Assembly (NCBI GenBank): GCA_023241745.1
Contig: JALQCY010000008.1
Location: forward strand, 1 to 64,000
Origin: Isoptericola peretonis
Lineage (GTDB): Bacteria; Actinomycetota; Actinomycetes; Actinomycetales; Cellulomonadaceae
Direction: 5' to 3'
DNA: 64,000 nucleotides
In this document: one piece after another, positions 25,631-33,978 of the stretch
How positions within the stretch are numbered: the first letter of the stretch is position 1
Layout: each line of letters begins with the position of its first letter
Notes under the pieces: model-generated
What the model was told of the DNA's origin: nothing
The model's input: only the letters and a program-made list of their open reading frames with translations
The model's database searches: none
Translations under genes and position numbers: made by a program

Positions 25631-26857
25631 TCAGGCGAGCGACAGCGGGCGTGCGGGTGCGAGGCGGTCGGCCACCGTGCCGGCGTACAGCCAGTCCGTG
25701 TAGTCGGTGAGGCTGGCGGAGTGCTCGAGGAGGGCGTTGCGGAGCAACCGGGCGGCGCCGTCGGCGTGGCAGACCTCGCCGAAGAGGCGGGCACGGCGCT
25801 GGACCTCCGCGGTGCGGGGGATGCGCGACTCGGTGAACCGCCGCACCACCTGCGGCCAGTCGACCGGGCCGCGACCGCGGTCGGCGAGGAGCGTCTCCAC
25901 GGTCTTGGCGTCCTCGAGCGCCTGGCAGCAGCCCTGCGCGAGGTACTGCAGCATCGGGTGCGCCGCGTCGCCGGTCAGGACGACGCGCCCCTCGCCCCAG
26001 TGGTGGGCGGGCTCGCGGTCGAACAGCGGCCACCGGCGCTGAGTGCCGACGTGCCCGACCGCCGCACGGACGCGCGGGTGGCAGGCCGCGAACACGGCCT
26101 CCAGCTCCGCTGGCGTGCCGTACTCCGGCTCCCCCCGGTCGAACCCGGGCGAGCGGAAGGTGGCCACCACGTTGAGGACGCTGCCCGACCGCAGCCGGTA
26201 CTGGACCACGTGGGCGTCCGGGGCGACCCAGCACACGACGTCGTCCAGCCCCTGCTCCTCGGGCACCTCGTCGACGGGAACGGTGCCGCGGTAGGCCACG
26301 AAGCCCGACGGCACGACGGAGTCGCCGACGAGCTCGTCGCGCAGGGCCGAGCGCAGTCCGTCCGCGCCGAACGTCACGTCCGCGGGGAACGACCTGCCGT
26401 CGTCGGCCGTCGCGAGCGTGCCGCTCCCACCCTGGACCACGGAGTCGATCCGCGTCCCGGTCGTCAGATCGACGCCGGCCTCCCGGCACGCCTCCAGCAG
26501 CACGGCGTGCAGGTCCGTGCGGTGGATCACCACGTAGGGCGACCCGTAGCGCTCGAGGAACTCCTCCCGCAGGTTCAGCGCGGCGAGCTCCTGCCCGCTC
26601 ACGGCGTCCCGCAGGACGAGACGCCGGGGCTCGACGCCTGCGTCGCGCACCCGGTCCATGAGGCCCCAGGAGTCGAGGATCCTGGTGGCGTTGGGGCCGA
26701 GCTGCAGGCCCGCCCCGATCTCCCCGAACTCGGGCGCCTGCTCGACCACCCGCACGGAGAGTCCTGATCTTCTCAGCGACAGCGCTGTGGCGAGGCCTCC
26801 GATGCCGCCGCCGACGACCAGGGCACGTTCTTCCGGTAACACCACGTCGTGAACCAT
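25631..26857 (-). CDS. FAD-dependent 3-hydroxybenzoate 6-hydroxylase-like monooxygenase
   Basis: 408 aa from the ATG at 26857. It has an FAD-binding GGGIGGLATALSLRRSG near the N-terminus, the NAD(P)H/FAD GADGLRSALRD motif, and VLTGDAAHPMLQYLAQGCCQALEDA, the GD motif form of 3-hydroxybenzoate 6-hydroxylases. It converts 3-hydroxybenzoate to gentisate with NADH and O2. Salicylate-type hydroxylases share the fold, but the downstream gentisate genes favour this substrate. First gene of the five-gene operon. The extended -10 TACGGT ends 7 bp before the ATG, so the mRNA is probably leaderless. Confidence 0.88.
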   Translation of the reverse strand: MVHDVVLPEERALVVGGGIGGLATALSLRRSGLSVRVVEQAPEFGEIGAGLQLGPNATRILDSWGLMDRVRDAGVEPRRLVLRDAVSGQELAALNLREEFLERYGSPYVVIHRTDLHAVLLEACREAGVDLTTGTRIDSVVQGGSGTLATADDGRSFPADVTFGADGLRSALRDELVGDSVVPSGFVAYRGTVPVDEVPEEQGLDDVVCWVAPDAHVVQYRLRSGSVLNVVATFRSPGFDRGEPEYGTPAELEAVFAACHPRVRAAVGHVGTQRRWPLFDREPAHHWGEGRVVLTGDAAHPMLQYLAQGCCQALEDAKTVETLLADRGRGPVDWPQVVRRFTESRIPRTAEVQRRARLFGEVCHADGAARLLRNALLEHSASLTDYTDWLYAGTVADRLAPARPLSLA

Positions 26858-26906
26858 GCCGGGGACCGTACGCACGGAGTCCCGCGACGGGCGATAACGT
26901 TCCGCT
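26858..26906. promoter_or_regulatory. Compact divergent promoter, gentisate operon / IclR
   Basis: The 49-bp spacer holds TACGGT (minus strand, ending 7 bp before the hydroxylase ATG) and TAACGT (26895-26900, 6 bp before the IclR GTG). Both positions predict transcription starting at the start codon. The semi-palindrome around AACGTT overlaps the IclR -10 and may be the regulator's site. Confidence 0.45.
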
Positions 26907-27698
26907 GTGAGGAACACGCGCCGCCACCCACCCCTGCCCGAACGGCCGCCGACCGCCGTCGAGGCGCTCGACCGCGGCCTGCGGCTGCTGCAGATGCTGC
27001 GCGACTACGGCAGCCTTCGCGTGGCCGACGCCTCGCAGCACCTGGGCATCTCGCGCTCGAGCGCGCACCGGCTGCTGCAGACCCTGGTCTTCCGCGGGTT
27101 CGCGGTGCAGGACGAGGCCCACGCGTACCTGCCCGGGCCGTCGATGGACGCCGGACCGGCCAGGCTCGCCTGGACCAAGGACTTTCGACGCCTCTGCCAG
27201 CCGCACCTGGAGGTCCTGTCCCGGCGCACCCGCGAGTCGGCCAACCTCATGATCCGCGTCGGCCGCAACGTGCGCTTCCTCGGCACGGTCCGCGCCCGGA
27301 CGGTGGACGCGACGCACGACCGCGACGGCGTCGTCATGCCCGCGCACGAGGCGTCGGGGGGCAAGGCACTCCTGGCGGAGCTGCACGACGACGAGGTGCG
27401 CACCCTCTTCGGCACGGGACCCGCCTCGGGCCTGTCGGACCTCGAGACCGCCAAGCTCATGACCGACCTCGCCGCCGTGCGCAGGCACGGGTTCGCGCTC
27501 AACGTCGAGGAGACCGAGCGGGGGGTCGCCGCGGTCGGGACGGCGATCCACGACCGGTGGGGCACGGCCGTGGGCGCCGTCTCCGTCTCGACGCGGGCCG
27601 ACCGGTTCGCCGAGCGGCTCAACGGGCTGCTGCTCCCGCTGCTCCTGGACTCCCGGTCCCAGATCGAGCGCGACCTGGCCGAGCTCGACCTGGGGTGA
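26907..27698 (+). CDS. IclR-family transcriptional regulator of the gentisate operon
   Basis: 263 aa from a GTG. The N-terminal winged HTH (about 15-75) reads AVEALDRGLRLLQMLRDYGSLRVADASQHLGISRSSAHRLLQTLVFRGF. The C-terminal IclR ligand domain has VVMPAHEASGGKALLAEL and FALNVEETERGVAAVGTAIHDRWGTAVGAVSVS, the typical effector pocket region. IclR proteins commonly govern gentisate or protocatechuate genes, often in response to the aromatic acid. Its divergent position to the hydroxylase fits direct control. Confidence 0.9.
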   Translation: MRNTRRHPPLPERPPTAVEALDRGLRLLQMLRDYGSLRVADASQHLGISRSSAHRLLQTLVFRGFAVQDEAHAYLPGPSMDAGPARLAWTKDFRRLCQPHLEVLSRRTRESANLMIRVGRNVRFLGTVRARTVDATHDRDGVVMPAHEASGGKALLAELHDDEVRTLFGTGPASGLSDLETAKLMTDLAAVRRHGFALNVEETERGVAAVGTAIHDRWGTAVGAVSVSTRADRFAERLNGLLLPLLLDSRSQIERDLAELDLG

Positions 27699-27707
27699 GG
27701 CGTCCGC

Positions 27708-28643
27708 TCAACCGCCCGCGGCGTTCGGGCCGGGCAGCGAGCGCGCAGCCCGGAGCACGACGTCGCGCAGGAACTCGTGCTCCGGGTCGTGGTCGTTGAC
27801 GGGGTGCCACCACATGGCCTCGACCAGGGAGCCGAGGTCGAGCGGCGACCCCACGGCCCGCACCGCGAAGCCGTCCGGCAGCAGCCGGACCAGCCGCTCC
27901 TGGAGCAGGGCGACCCGACGCGTCCCTGCCACGAGCGCGGGGACGGTGAGGAACTGCTCCGTGACGACGTCCACGTGCGGCTCGACGCCGAGCATCCGCA
28001 GGCGCCGCGCGGCGGGCGTGGACGCCGTCGGGCTGTGGAACGTCATCACCCACGGCAGGGTGCGCAGCTGGTCCTCGGTGAGGTCGTCCCCCACCTCCGG
28101 GTGCGGGTCGGCGACGAGGCACACCCAGCGGTCGTCGTGCAGGTCGGCGTGCGGCAGGTCGGTGAGGAACCCGTGGGGCATGAGGATCAGGTCGGCGCCG
28201 ACGAGGACGCGCTCGGCCTCGTCGATGAGGCTCGGGGTGTTCGCGGCGAAGTGCAGCCGCATGCCCGGCGCCTCGCGGGCGAGGAGCGCCGAGATCCGCG
28301 CCCCCAGGACGGCGACGCTGTAGTCGCTCGCCACGATGCGGACCTCGCGGGTGGACGACGCCGGGTCGAACACCGGCTCGGCCGCGAACACCCGCTCCAC
28401 GCCGGCCAGCACGGTGCGGGTGCGTTCGCGCAGCTGCAGCGCCAGCGGCGTGAGGTGGTACTCGTTGCCGCGGCGGCTGAGCAGCGGGTCGTCGAAGTGG
28501 CGGCGCAGGCGGGACAGCGACGCCGAGAGCGCGGGCTGGCTGAGCCCCATCTGCGCCGCGGCCTTCGTGACGCTGCGGGTCTGGAGCAGCGCGTCGAGGG
28601 CGACCAGCAGGTTGAGGTCGAGGTTCACGAGCCGCGACGACAT
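27708..28643 (-). CDS. LysR-family transcriptional regulator
   Basis: 311 aa from the ATG at 28643; a longer frame to 28751 would run through the likely operator. The N-terminal HTH reads LNLLVALDALLQTRSVTKAAAQMGLSQPALSASLSRLRRHFDDPLLSR, classical LysR and closest in style to NodD/PcpR-like members (LLVALDALL opening). The C-terminal periplasmic-binding-like domain should bind an aromatic inducer. It is divergent from an SDR gene and the aromatic operon beyond, and convergent with the IclR gene (9 bp between stops). Confidence 0.9.
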   Translation of the reverse strand: MSSRLVNLDLNLLVALDALLQTRSVTKAAAQMGLSQPALSASLSRLRRHFDDPLLSRRGNEYHLTPLALQLRERTRTVLAGVERVFAAEPVFDPASSTREVRIVASDYSVAVLGARISALLAREAPGMRLHFAANTPSLIDEAERVLVGADLILMPHGFLTDLPHADLHDDRWVCLVADPHPEVGDDLTEDQLRTLPWVMTFHSPTASTPAARRLRMLGVEPHVDVVTEQFLTVPALVAGTRRVALLQERLVRLLPDGFAVRAVGSPLDLGSLVEAMWWHPVNDHDPEHEFLRDVVLRAARSLPGPNAAGG

Positions 28644-28671
28644 CGGCGCGGACCCTGCAGCGTCCCGGGGG

Positions 28672-28687
28672 ATCGCATCCATGCGAT
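28672..28687. promoter_or_regulatory. Candidate LysR binding site
   Basis: ATCGCAT-CC-ATGCGAT is a perfect 7-bp inverted repeat 28 bp upstream of the LysR ATG, inside the 106-bp gap to the SDR gene. Position and dyad symmetry fit the recognition-binding site of a LysR regulator controlling both directions. Confidence 0.55.
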
Positions 28688-28749
28688 TGATGGGCACCAT
28701 CGGCACATCATGCCTTGCCATGCCGCGGGCGCGGGCCGAGCGTGGGCGC

Positions 28750-29553
28750 ATGACGGGACGCGGCGAGGCGCAGGCGGGACTACGGAACAGGGTGGTGGTG
28801 GTGACGGGCGCGGCCCGCGGCCAGGGGGCGGCGGAGGCGCGGCACCTGGCCGCGGCGGGAGCGCGGGTGGTGGCCGCCGACGTCGCCCCGGAGCCCGAGG
28901 ACGACCTCGGCGGCGGCCGCTACGAGCGGCTCGACGTGACGGACGCGGCCGGGTGGTCCGCTCTGGCGGAGCGCCTGCACCGGGAGCACGGCCGCGTCGA
29001 CGCGCTGGTCAACAACGCCGGGATCACGTGGCGTGCCCGGATCGGGGACGTCGACCCGGCCGACATGGAGCGCGTCTACCGGGTGAACGTCGTGGGGCCG
29101 CTGCTCGGCATCCAACACTGCGCGCCGCTGATGCCGCCGGGGTCGTCGATCGTCAACGTGGGCTCGGTCGCGGCGCTCACAGGCCACGTCCCCGTGGCAT
29201 ACACGACGAGCAAGTGGGCGCTGCGCGGTCTGTCGAAGGTGGCGGCGCTCGAGCTCGGCCCGGCGGGCATCCGTGTGAACACGGTGCATCCGGGGTACAT
29301 CGACACGCCCATGACGGCGTCGGCGGCCCCGGCGTTCCGGCGGGCCAACGTGGCGGAGACGCCGCTCGGCCGCACCGGCACGGTCGACGAGGTCGCCGCG
29401 CTCGTGGCGTTCCTCGTCAGCGACCGCTCGTCGTACCTGACCGGCGCGGAGATCCCCGTCGACGGCGGCATGACCGCCCACGGCGGGGTGAAGTCGATCG
29501 CCGAGGCTATCCACGCCACTGATGCGCCGCATCCACAACTCCGTCTTCCCTGA
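28750..29553 (+). CDS. Short-chain dehydrogenase/reductase (classical SDR)
   Basis: 267 aa. The cofactor motif VVVVTGAARGQGAAEARHLAAAGARVV (TGxxxGxG), NNAGITW, the catalytic Ser in VNVGSVAALTGH and YTTSK (Tyr-x-x-x-Lys) are all present. The C-terminus keeps the PGYIDTPM and TGAEIPVDGGM motifs. Asp after the second beta strand (AADVA) favours NAD(H). It is the first gene after the LysR regulator and 61 bp before the dioxygenase gene, so it probably oxidises an alcohol or dihydrodiol in the same aromatic pathway. Confidence 0.9.
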   Translation: MTGRGEAQAGLRNRVVVVTGAARGQGAAEARHLAAAGARVVAADVAPEPEDDLGGGRYERLDVTDAAGWSALAERLHREHGRVDALVNNAGITWRARIGDVDPADMERVYRVNVVGPLLGIQHCAPLMPPGSSIVNVGSVAALTGHVPVAYTTSKWALRGLSKVAALELGPAGIRVNTVHPGYIDTPMTASAAPAFRRANVAETPLGRTGTVDEVAALVAFLVSDRSSYLTGAEIPVDGGMTAHGGVKSIAEAIHATDAPHPQLRLP

Positions 29554-29614
29554 TGCCTCTCGCGGGGGACAGAGTCGTCCCAGGCCGACGACGACCGACT
29601 GAGAGGACCGTTCG

Positions 29615-30640
29615 ATGACGAACCTGCTGGCTCACCTCGCCCACCTGGAGATCGCGTCCCCGGACGTGGACGCGACCGCCGCCTTCTTCGAGAGGCAGTT
29701 CGGGCTGCGCCCGGTGCAGCGCGACGAGGACGGCACCACCTACCTGCGGTGCTGGGGCGACTACTACCCGTACAGCCTGGTGGTCTCCCCCGGCGACGAG
29801 CCGGCGCTGGTGACCATGGCCTGGCGCACCGCGAGCGCCGACGCGCTCGAGGAAGCCGCCGCCCGCGTGCAGGCCCGGGGCGTCGAGGGGACGTGGCACG
29901 ACAAGCGCCAGGGCCACGGCCGGTCGTTCCGGTTCACCGGCCCGTACGGCCACACGATGGAGCTGTACTGGGACGTGCCGCAGCACACCGCGCCGGCCGA
30001 GCTGGCGTCGGTGTTCCCGGACCGGCCGGAGCGCCGCAGCTCGCACGCCGCGGCCCCGCGCTTCCTCGACCACGTGACGATCGCGGCGTCCGACGTCAAG
30101 GGCTTCGCCGCCTGGTACGGCGAGGTGCTCGGCTTCCGCACCATGGCGTTCACGGACCTCGACCACGCCGACGTCACCGTGTTCAGCGTGCTGACCACCA
30201 ACGAGAAGTCGCACGACCTGGGCGTCGTCCTCGACTCGTCGCAGCGGCCCGGCCGCGTCAACCACATCGCGTTCTGGACCGACTCGGTGCAGGAGCTCCT
30301 CGTGGCCGCGGACGTGCTCATGGAGAACGGCGCGAGCATCGAGTACGGGCCGTCCGTCCACGGCGTCGGCGAGCAGTCGTTCCTGTACTTCCGCGAGCCG
30401 GGCGGCATGCGCGTGGAGCTCAACACCGGCGGCTACCGCAACTACGTGCCGGACTGGCAGGCGAACACCTGGAAGCCGTCGCTCGGCTCCAACAGCATCT
30501 ACCGCAACTCGGCCATGCCGATGTCGATGACGGAGTCCTTCCCGCCCGACGAGGGCCGGCCGACCGCGACCGAGGAGGGGGTCCTGCCCGGCACGGAGGA
30601 CGCGCTCCTCAACCCGTACGCCCGGCACGGCCAGGGCTGA
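29615..30640 (+). CDS. Type I extradiol (catechol 2,3-dioxygenase-like) dioxygenase
   Basis: 341 aa, two VOC modules plus an extra C-terminal tail (about 285-341). The 2-His-1-carboxylate iron site lies in the second module: H153 (FLDHVTIAA), H217 (RVNHIAFWTD) and E268 (GMRVELNTGG). The first module is structural, as in BphC/XylE-like enzymes. It should cleave a catechol or hydroquinol-like ring next to a hydroxyl. It precedes a C-C-type hydrolase gene by 11 bp. The ring substrate is unknown. Confidence 0.88.
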   Translation: MTNLLAHLAHLEIASPDVDATAAFFERQFGLRPVQRDEDGTTYLRCWGDYYPYSLVVSPGDEPALVTMAWRTASADALEEAAARVQARGVEGTWHDKRQGHGRSFRFTGPYGHTMELYWDVPQHTAPAELASVFPDRPERRSSHAAAPRFLDHVTIAASDVKGFAAWYGEVLGFRTMAFTDLDHADVTVFSVLTTNEKSHDLGVVLDSSQRPGRVNHIAFWTDSVQELLVAADVLMENGASIEYGPSVHGVGEQSFLYFREPGGMRVELNTGGYRNYVPDWQANTWKPSLGSNSIYRNSAMPMSMTESFPPDEGRPTATEEGVLPGTEDALLNPYARHGQG

Positions 30641-30651
30641 GGGGGCGGCAC

Positions 30652-31824
30652 GTGTTCCAGTACTTCCCCGGCAACTACGTGTGGAACCTGTCCGTCAACC
30701 TGGCGATGGAGATGGGCGGGCGCATCGGCGAGGTCGACACGATCTGCCGCCCGCTGCTCGACGCCGCGGCGCGCGGCGAGGACGCCGGCACGCCGGAGTT
30801 CATGGCCGCCTGGGAGCGGCAGGGCGACACGCTCGTCGAGCTCGCCGCCGAGGGCGAGGCGGCAGGCCGGCTGCTGTCGGCGGGCGAGAAGCTCGGCCGG
30901 GCGGCCACCTACTTCCTCACGGGCGAGCGGATGCAGGCCGCGGGGCACGCCCCGCGCGTCGCGCTTTACGCGAAGTTCCGCGAGACGTTCGAGCGCGGCG
31001 TCGCCCTGGCGGGCGAGAACGCCGAGCGTGTCGAGATCCCGTACGCCGGCGCGCAGCTGTCCGGCGTCCTGACCCGCGCGCTGCACCCCGACGGCACCCG
31101 CGTCACGGGGCCCGCTCCCCTGCTGGTCCAGGTCAACGGCCTCGACAGCACCAAGGAGATGCTCTACCGCACCGGTCCGGCCGCGAAGCTCGCCGCCCGC
31201 GGCGTCGCGAGCCTGTGCCTCGACCAGCCCGGCACCGGCGAGGCGCTGCGCCTGCACGACCTGCCCGCCGTGCCCGAGTCCGAGCAGTGGGCCTCCGTGG
31301 TGTACGAGCACCTCGCGGCGCGCGACGACGTCGACGCCCAACGTGTCGGCATCCTCGGCGTCTCCCTCGGCGGGTACTACGCCCCGCGGGCGGTCGCGTT
31401 CGAGCCGCGGTTCGCGCTCGGCGTCGCGTGGGGCGCCAACCACGACTGGCGTGCCGTGCAGCAGGCCCGCCGCGCCCGGGAGGGCGAGCGCCCGGTGCCG
31501 CACTACTGGGACCACGTGCAGTGGGTGTTCGGCACCGAGAGCCTCGACGAGTTCTTCGAGGTGGCCGAGCGGATGCACCTGGACGGCGTGCTCGACCGCA
31601 TCCGGGTCCCGTTCCTCGTCACCCACGGCGAGCACGACCGGCAGATCCCGCTGGAGTACGCGCACCGCACCTACGACCAGCTGACGTCGTCGCCCGACCG
31701 CGAGCTCGTCGTCCTCACCGACCGCACCGGCGGCACCGCGCACTCCAGCGTGGACAACGGGTCGGTCGCCACGGACGTCATCGCCGACTGGGTGGCGGAG
31801 CGGCTCGGCGGGCGGACCCGATGA
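30652..31824 (+). CDS. Alpha/beta-hydrolase, C-C bond hydrolase-like
   Basis: 390 aa from a GTG with GGGGGCGG upstream. A helical N-terminal region (about 1-130) precedes an alpha/beta-hydrolase core with nucleophile S238 (GILGVSLGGYYAPRA), acid D329 (VTHGEHDRQIP) and H364 (GGTAHSSVDNG). The overall shape (long helical N-terminus, DQPGTGEALR loop) resembles the 2,6-dihydropseudooxynicotine hydrolase / FrsA-like group, which includes C-C hydrolases of ring-degradation pathways. After an extradiol dioxygenase, hydrolysis of a meta-cleavage product or an acyl side chain is likely. It overlaps the next gene by 4 bp. Confidence 0.82.
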   Translation: MFQYFPGNYVWNLSVNLAMEMGGRIGEVDTICRPLLDAAARGEDAGTPEFMAAWERQGDTLVELAAEGEAAGRLLSAGEKLGRAATYFLTGERMQAAGHAPRVALYAKFRETFERGVALAGENAERVEIPYAGAQLSGVLTRALHPDGTRVTGPAPLLVQVNGLDSTKEMLYRTGPAAKLAARGVASLCLDQPGTGEALRLHDLPAVPESEQWASVVYEHLAARDDVDAQRVGILGVSLGGYYAPRAVAFEPRFALGVAWGANHDWRAVQQARRAREGERPVPHYWDHVQWVFGTESLDEFFEVAERMHLDGVLDRIRVPFLVTHGEHDRQIPLEYAHRTYDQLTSSPDRELVVLTDRTGGTAHSSVDNGSVATDVIADWVAERLGGRTR

Positions 31825-32807
31825 CGGCGCCCGATCGCACCGACCCCGAGGGCGCGATCGCCGCGGCGGCGGCGCGGGTCTCCAACTGGGGCCGGTGGGG
31901 CGACGACGACGTCAAGGGCACGCTCAACCTCCTCACCGACGCCCACCGGCGCCGGGCCGCCGGGCTGGTGCGCCGGGGCCGCAGCTTCTCCCTCGCGCAG
32001 CGGTTCGACATGGACGGCCCGCAGAGGGGCTGGCGGCGGCGCACCAACCCGGTGCACACGATGCTCGACACGGGCACGGACGCCGAGGCGGGGATCCAGG
32101 GCTTCCCGCACGGCCTGGGCGGCGCGGACGACGTGGTCGCCATGCCGCTGCAGTGCTCCACCCAGTGGGACGGGCTGGGCCACATCTTCGACCACGGGCG
32201 CGCGTGGAACGGCCGCCGCGCGGGCGAGGTGGTCACGTCGCTCGGCGACGGCGTCACCGGCATCGAGACGGTCGCCGCCGACCTCGCCGGGCGCGGCGTG
32301 CTGCTCGACGTCGGGCGGGCGCTGGGCGACGACGTCGCGGGCACGGGCGGCGAGCTGCCCGACGGGTTCGCCGTCACGCCCGAGCACCTGGACGCGACGA
32401 TCGCGGCCCAGGGCCCGACGTCCGAGGTCGGGCCCGGCGACATCCTCGTGGTGCGCACCGGCCAGTACGGGCGCGCACAGCGCGACGGCTGGGGCGAGTA
32501 CGCCGGCGGGCCCGCGCCCGGCCTGTCGTTCACCACGGCGGACTGGCTGCGCGAGCGGGACGTCGCCGCCGTCGCGACCGACACGTGGGGGTTCGAGGTG
32601 CGGCCCAACGAGTTCGACGTCGCGTTCCAGCCGCTGCACCAGGTGGTGATCCCTCACCTGGGCCTGTTCGTGGGCGAGATGTGGGCGCTCGAGGAGCTCG
32701 CGGCAGACTGCGTCGACGACGGGTCGTACGAGTTCCTGCTGGTCGCGGCCCCGTTGCCCGTCACCGGCGCGGTCGGCGCCCCGCTGAACCCGATCGCCCT
32801 GAAGTAG
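31821..32807 (+). CDS. Cyclase-family (KynB-like) metal-dependent hydrolase
   Basis: 328 aa, cyclase/KynB fold. The usual metal motif appears in the variant form QCSTQWDGLGHIFDHGRAWNG: the first His of the H-x-G-T-H-x-D motif is Gln, while Asp and the distal His remain. Other family marks are VLLDVGRALG, PGDILVVRTGQYGR and ATDTWGFEVRPNE with the C-terminal Glu. Members hydrolyse cyclic imides, lactones or formamides. Within this operon it might open a lactone formed after ring cleavage. The ATG overlaps the hydrolase stop (ATGA). Confidence 0.82.
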   Translation: MTAPDRTDPEGAIAAAAARVSNWGRWGDDDVKGTLNLLTDAHRRRAAGLVRRGRSFSLAQRFDMDGPQRGWRRRTNPVHTMLDTGTDAEAGIQGFPHGLGGADDVVAMPLQCSTQWDGLGHIFDHGRAWNGRRAGEVVTSLGDGVTGIETVAADLAGRGVLLDVGRALGDDVAGTGGELPDGFAVTPEHLDATIAAQGPTSEVGPGDILVVRTGQYGRAQRDGWGEYAGGPAPGLSFTTADWLRERDVAAVATDTWGFEVRPNEFDVAFQPLHQVVIPHLGLFVGEMWALEELAADCVDDGSYEFLLVAAPLPVTGAVGAPLNPIALK

Positions 32808-32838
32808 CTCATCCCCCTCTTTCGGAAGTGAGGCGACG

Positions 32839-33978
32839 ATGCCCGCAGTTCGTTCCGTCCTGGTGGTCGGCGGCGGTGCCGCCGGCTGTGCCACCGCCAT
32901 CCTGCTCGCCGAGGCCGGCGTGCAGGTCGAGATCGTCGAGACCCGGCCCGACGTCACCGCCACCGGGTCCGGCATCACCCTGCAGGGCAACGCCCTGCGC
33001 GTGCTGCGCGACCTCGGCGTCTGGGAGCCGGTGAGCGCGGCCGGCTACGCCTTCGACTCGCTCGGGATCCGCGCCCCCGACCCCGCCGGCACCCTCGTGG
33101 CGGAGATCCCCGACGCGCGCACCGGTGGCCCCGACCTGCCCGCGACGCTCGGGATGCCCCGACCCGTGCTGGCGCGGGTGCTGCTTGACCGCGCCGCCGA
33201 GGTGGGCGCCAAGGTCCGGTTCGGCGTCTGCCCCACCGACCTGCGCCAGGACGCCACCGGCGTCGACGTGGCCTTCTCCGACGGCTCCGCCGGCCGCTAC
33301 GACCTGGTGGTCGGCGCCGACGGCATCCACTCGTGGACGCGGGCCGCGATCGGCGTCGACGTCGAGCCGCGCAGCACCGGCATGGGCATCTGGCGCGTGT
33401 CGGTGCCGCGGCCCGCCGGCGTCCGGCGTACCGACCTCACCTACGGCGGGCGCTGCTACATCGCCGGGTACTGCCCCACCGGGGCGGACAGCCTGTACGC
33501 CTACCTGGTGGAGGACGTGCAGGACCGCTCCGGGCTGCCGCAGTCCGAGCAGCTCGCCGTGTTCCGCGACCTCGCCGGCAGCTACCACGGGCCGTGGGAC
33601 GACATCCGCGCCGCCGTCACCGACGACACGCCCGTCAACTACGCGCGCTTCGAGTCCCACGTGCTCGACGCGCCGTGGCACCGCGGGCGGGTCGTGCTCG
33701 TCGGCGACGCCGCGCACTCGTGCCCGCCCACCATCGCCCAGGGCGCGGCGCAGGGGTTCGAGGACGCCGTCGTGCTCGCCGAGCTCCTGATCGGGGCCGA
33801 CCGGCTCGACGACGGGCTGCTGACCCGGTACACCGACCGGCGCCTGCCCCGCGCCCGCGAGGTGGTCGAGGCGTCGGTGCAGATCGCCGCGTGGATGCTC
33901 GACCACACCCCGCCGCCCGAGGCGGACGTGCCCGGGCTGATGCGCCGCGTCTCGACGCTGGTGACGGAGCGGCCATGA
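32839..33978 (+). CDS. FAD-dependent aromatic monooxygenase
   Basis: 379 aa, PHBH/UbiH-like. The FAD motif is VLVVGGGAAGCATAILLAEAG; the DG motif is YDLVVGADGIHSWTR; the GD motif is VVLVGDAAHSCPPTIAQGAAQGFEDAVVLAELL. No ferredoxin or reductase domain, so NAD(P)H reduces FAD directly. It likely adds a hydroxyl to an aromatic ring ahead of the extradiol dioxygenase. It is not a duplicate of the 3-hydroxybenzoate hydroxylase: the GD motif and substrate domain differ. Overlaps the next gene by 4 bp. Confidence 0.88.
   Translation: MPAVRSVLVVGGGAAGCATAILLAEAGVQVEIVETRPDVTATGSGITLQGNALRVLRDLGVWEPVSAAGYAFDSLGIRAPDPAGTLVAEIPDARTGGPDLPATLGMPRPVLARVLLDRAAEVGAKVRFGVCPTDLRQDATGVDVAFSDGSAGRYDLVVGADGIHSWTRAAIGVDVEPRSTGMGIWRVSVPRPAGVRRTDLTYGGRCYIAGYCPTGADSLYAYLVEDVQDRSGLPQSEQLAVFRDLAGSYHGPWDDIRAAVTDDTPVNYARFESHVLDAPWHRGRVVLVGDAAHSCPPTIAQGAAQGFEDAVVLAELLIGADRLDDGLLTRYTDRRLPRAREVVEASVQIAAWMLDHTPPPEADVPGLMRRVSTLVTERP

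Noticed and set aside
29507..30628. Minus-strand open frame opposite the extradiol dioxygenase
   Set aside because: The plus frame has the intact 2-His-1-Glu iron site and a two-module VOC layout; the minus frame has no motif.
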